Position numbers and translations under genes: made by a program | Shown here: in pieces, positions 6,399 to 6,725 of the stretch | Position numbering within the stretch: the first letter of the stretch is position 1 | Layout of the letters: every line of letters begins with the position of its first letter | Notes under the pieces: model-generated | Seen by the model: the letters and a program-made list of their open reading frames with translations, nothing else | Database searches by the model: none | What the model was told of the DNA's origin: nothing | Assembly (NCBI GenBank): GCA_001513395.1 | Contig: LFTP01000158.1 | Coordinates: 1 to 6,725 of the forward strand | Direction of reading: 5' to 3' | DNA: 6,725 nucleotides | DNA from: Clostridia bacterium DTU080 | GTDB taxonomy: Bacteria; Bacillota; Limnochordia; DTU080

Positions 6399-6725
6399 GT
6401 GTACAGAGTCGAATCGAGCGTTTACGAAAGGCATTGCAGGAACGGATCCTGGTCCTTGACGGGGCCATGGGTACCGCAATACAGCAGCGGGGTCTGACCG
6501 CCGCCGATTATGGACATCCCGATTACGAGGGCTGTCCTGAGTATTTGGTGAAGACTCGTCCGGACCTGATCTTGGCCATTCATGAAGAGTATTTGCGCGC
6601 CGGTGCCGATATCATCGAGACCAACACCTTCGGATCCAGCGCTTTGGTTCTGGCGGAATACGCTCTTGCCGACCAGGCCTACGCTCTGACCTATGAAGCC
6701 GCCCGCTTGGCACGGCGGGCCGCCG
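6395..6725 (+). CDS. metH: Cobalamin-dependent methionine synthase, N-terminal part (cut by right edge)
   Basis: Only the first 110 codons are present. They encode the start of the homocysteine-binding barrel: RILVLDGAMGTAIQQ at about 17-31, then a Cys-Pro-Glu (GCPEYL) segment, then AGADIIETNTFGSS at about 72-85. This order and spacing match the N-terminal module of MetH, which transfers a methyl group from 5-methyltetrahydrofolate through cobalamin to homocysteine. The folate, cobalamin and reactivation domains would lie beyond the edge, so a shorter protein with only the first domains cannot be excluded. The start codon overlaps the stop of the fusion gene (ATGA), and a GAGGT site lies 6 nt upstream. 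Its partner upstream supplies the methyl-folate substrate, which explains the pairing. Confidence 0.88.
   Translation, partial: MSVQSRIERLRKALQERILVLDGAMGTAIQQRGLTAADYGHPDYEGCPEYLVKTRPDLILAIHEEYLRAGADIIETNTFGSSALVLAEYALADQAYALTYEAARLARRAA

Overview
This window probably comes from a bacterium of moderate G+C content. I lean towards a Bacillota (Firmicutes) lineage. The reasons are a YitJ-type fusion of homocysteine methyltransferase with methylene-tetrahydrofolate reductase, an LmrA/MsbA-type half ABC exporter controlled by a MarR regulator, strong AGGAGG-type ribosome binding sites and a GTG start. This is inference from gene families; no species can be named.

Layout. (1) Positions 1-272 are the leader-proximal end of a CRISPR array with five identical 28-bp repeats at an exact 61-bp period. 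The repeat is of type I-E form when read on the minus strand, so the leader should lie to the right (about 273-360) and the array runs off the left edge. No cas genes are visible. (2) Positions 361-643 hold no convincing gene; a short minus-strand stretch weakly resembles an eroded transposase. (3) Positions 644-4119, minus strand, form a three-gene efflux operon in the order marR regulator, ABC half-exporter, HlyD-like adaptor. A well-formed sigma-A type promoter (TTTACA, 17 bp, TAAAAT) and an 18-bp dyad just downstream of the predicted transcript start give a simple picture of an autoregulated, ligand-induced exporter operon. (4) Positions 4377-6725, plus strand, divergent from marR, form a one-carbon/methionine operon. 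It contains a complete 673-residue homocysteine methyltransferase/MTHFR fusion, translationally coupled through an ATGA overlap to the start of metH (cut by the right edge).

How it works together. The MTHFR half makes 5-methyltetrahydrofolate and MetH passes its methyl group to homocysteine. The methyltransferase half of the fusion gives a second homocysteine-methylating domain. The exporter operon is a separate unit: MarR represses it until a ligand appears, then the ABC dimer and its adaptor are made together.

The most unusual points are the adaptor's second, C-terminal membrane helix followed by a Gly/Arg-rich tail, the Arg-rich tail of the ABC protein, and the position of the CRISPR leader downstream of this operon on the same strand with no strong terminator between them. 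I found no clear evidence of a wholly new system.
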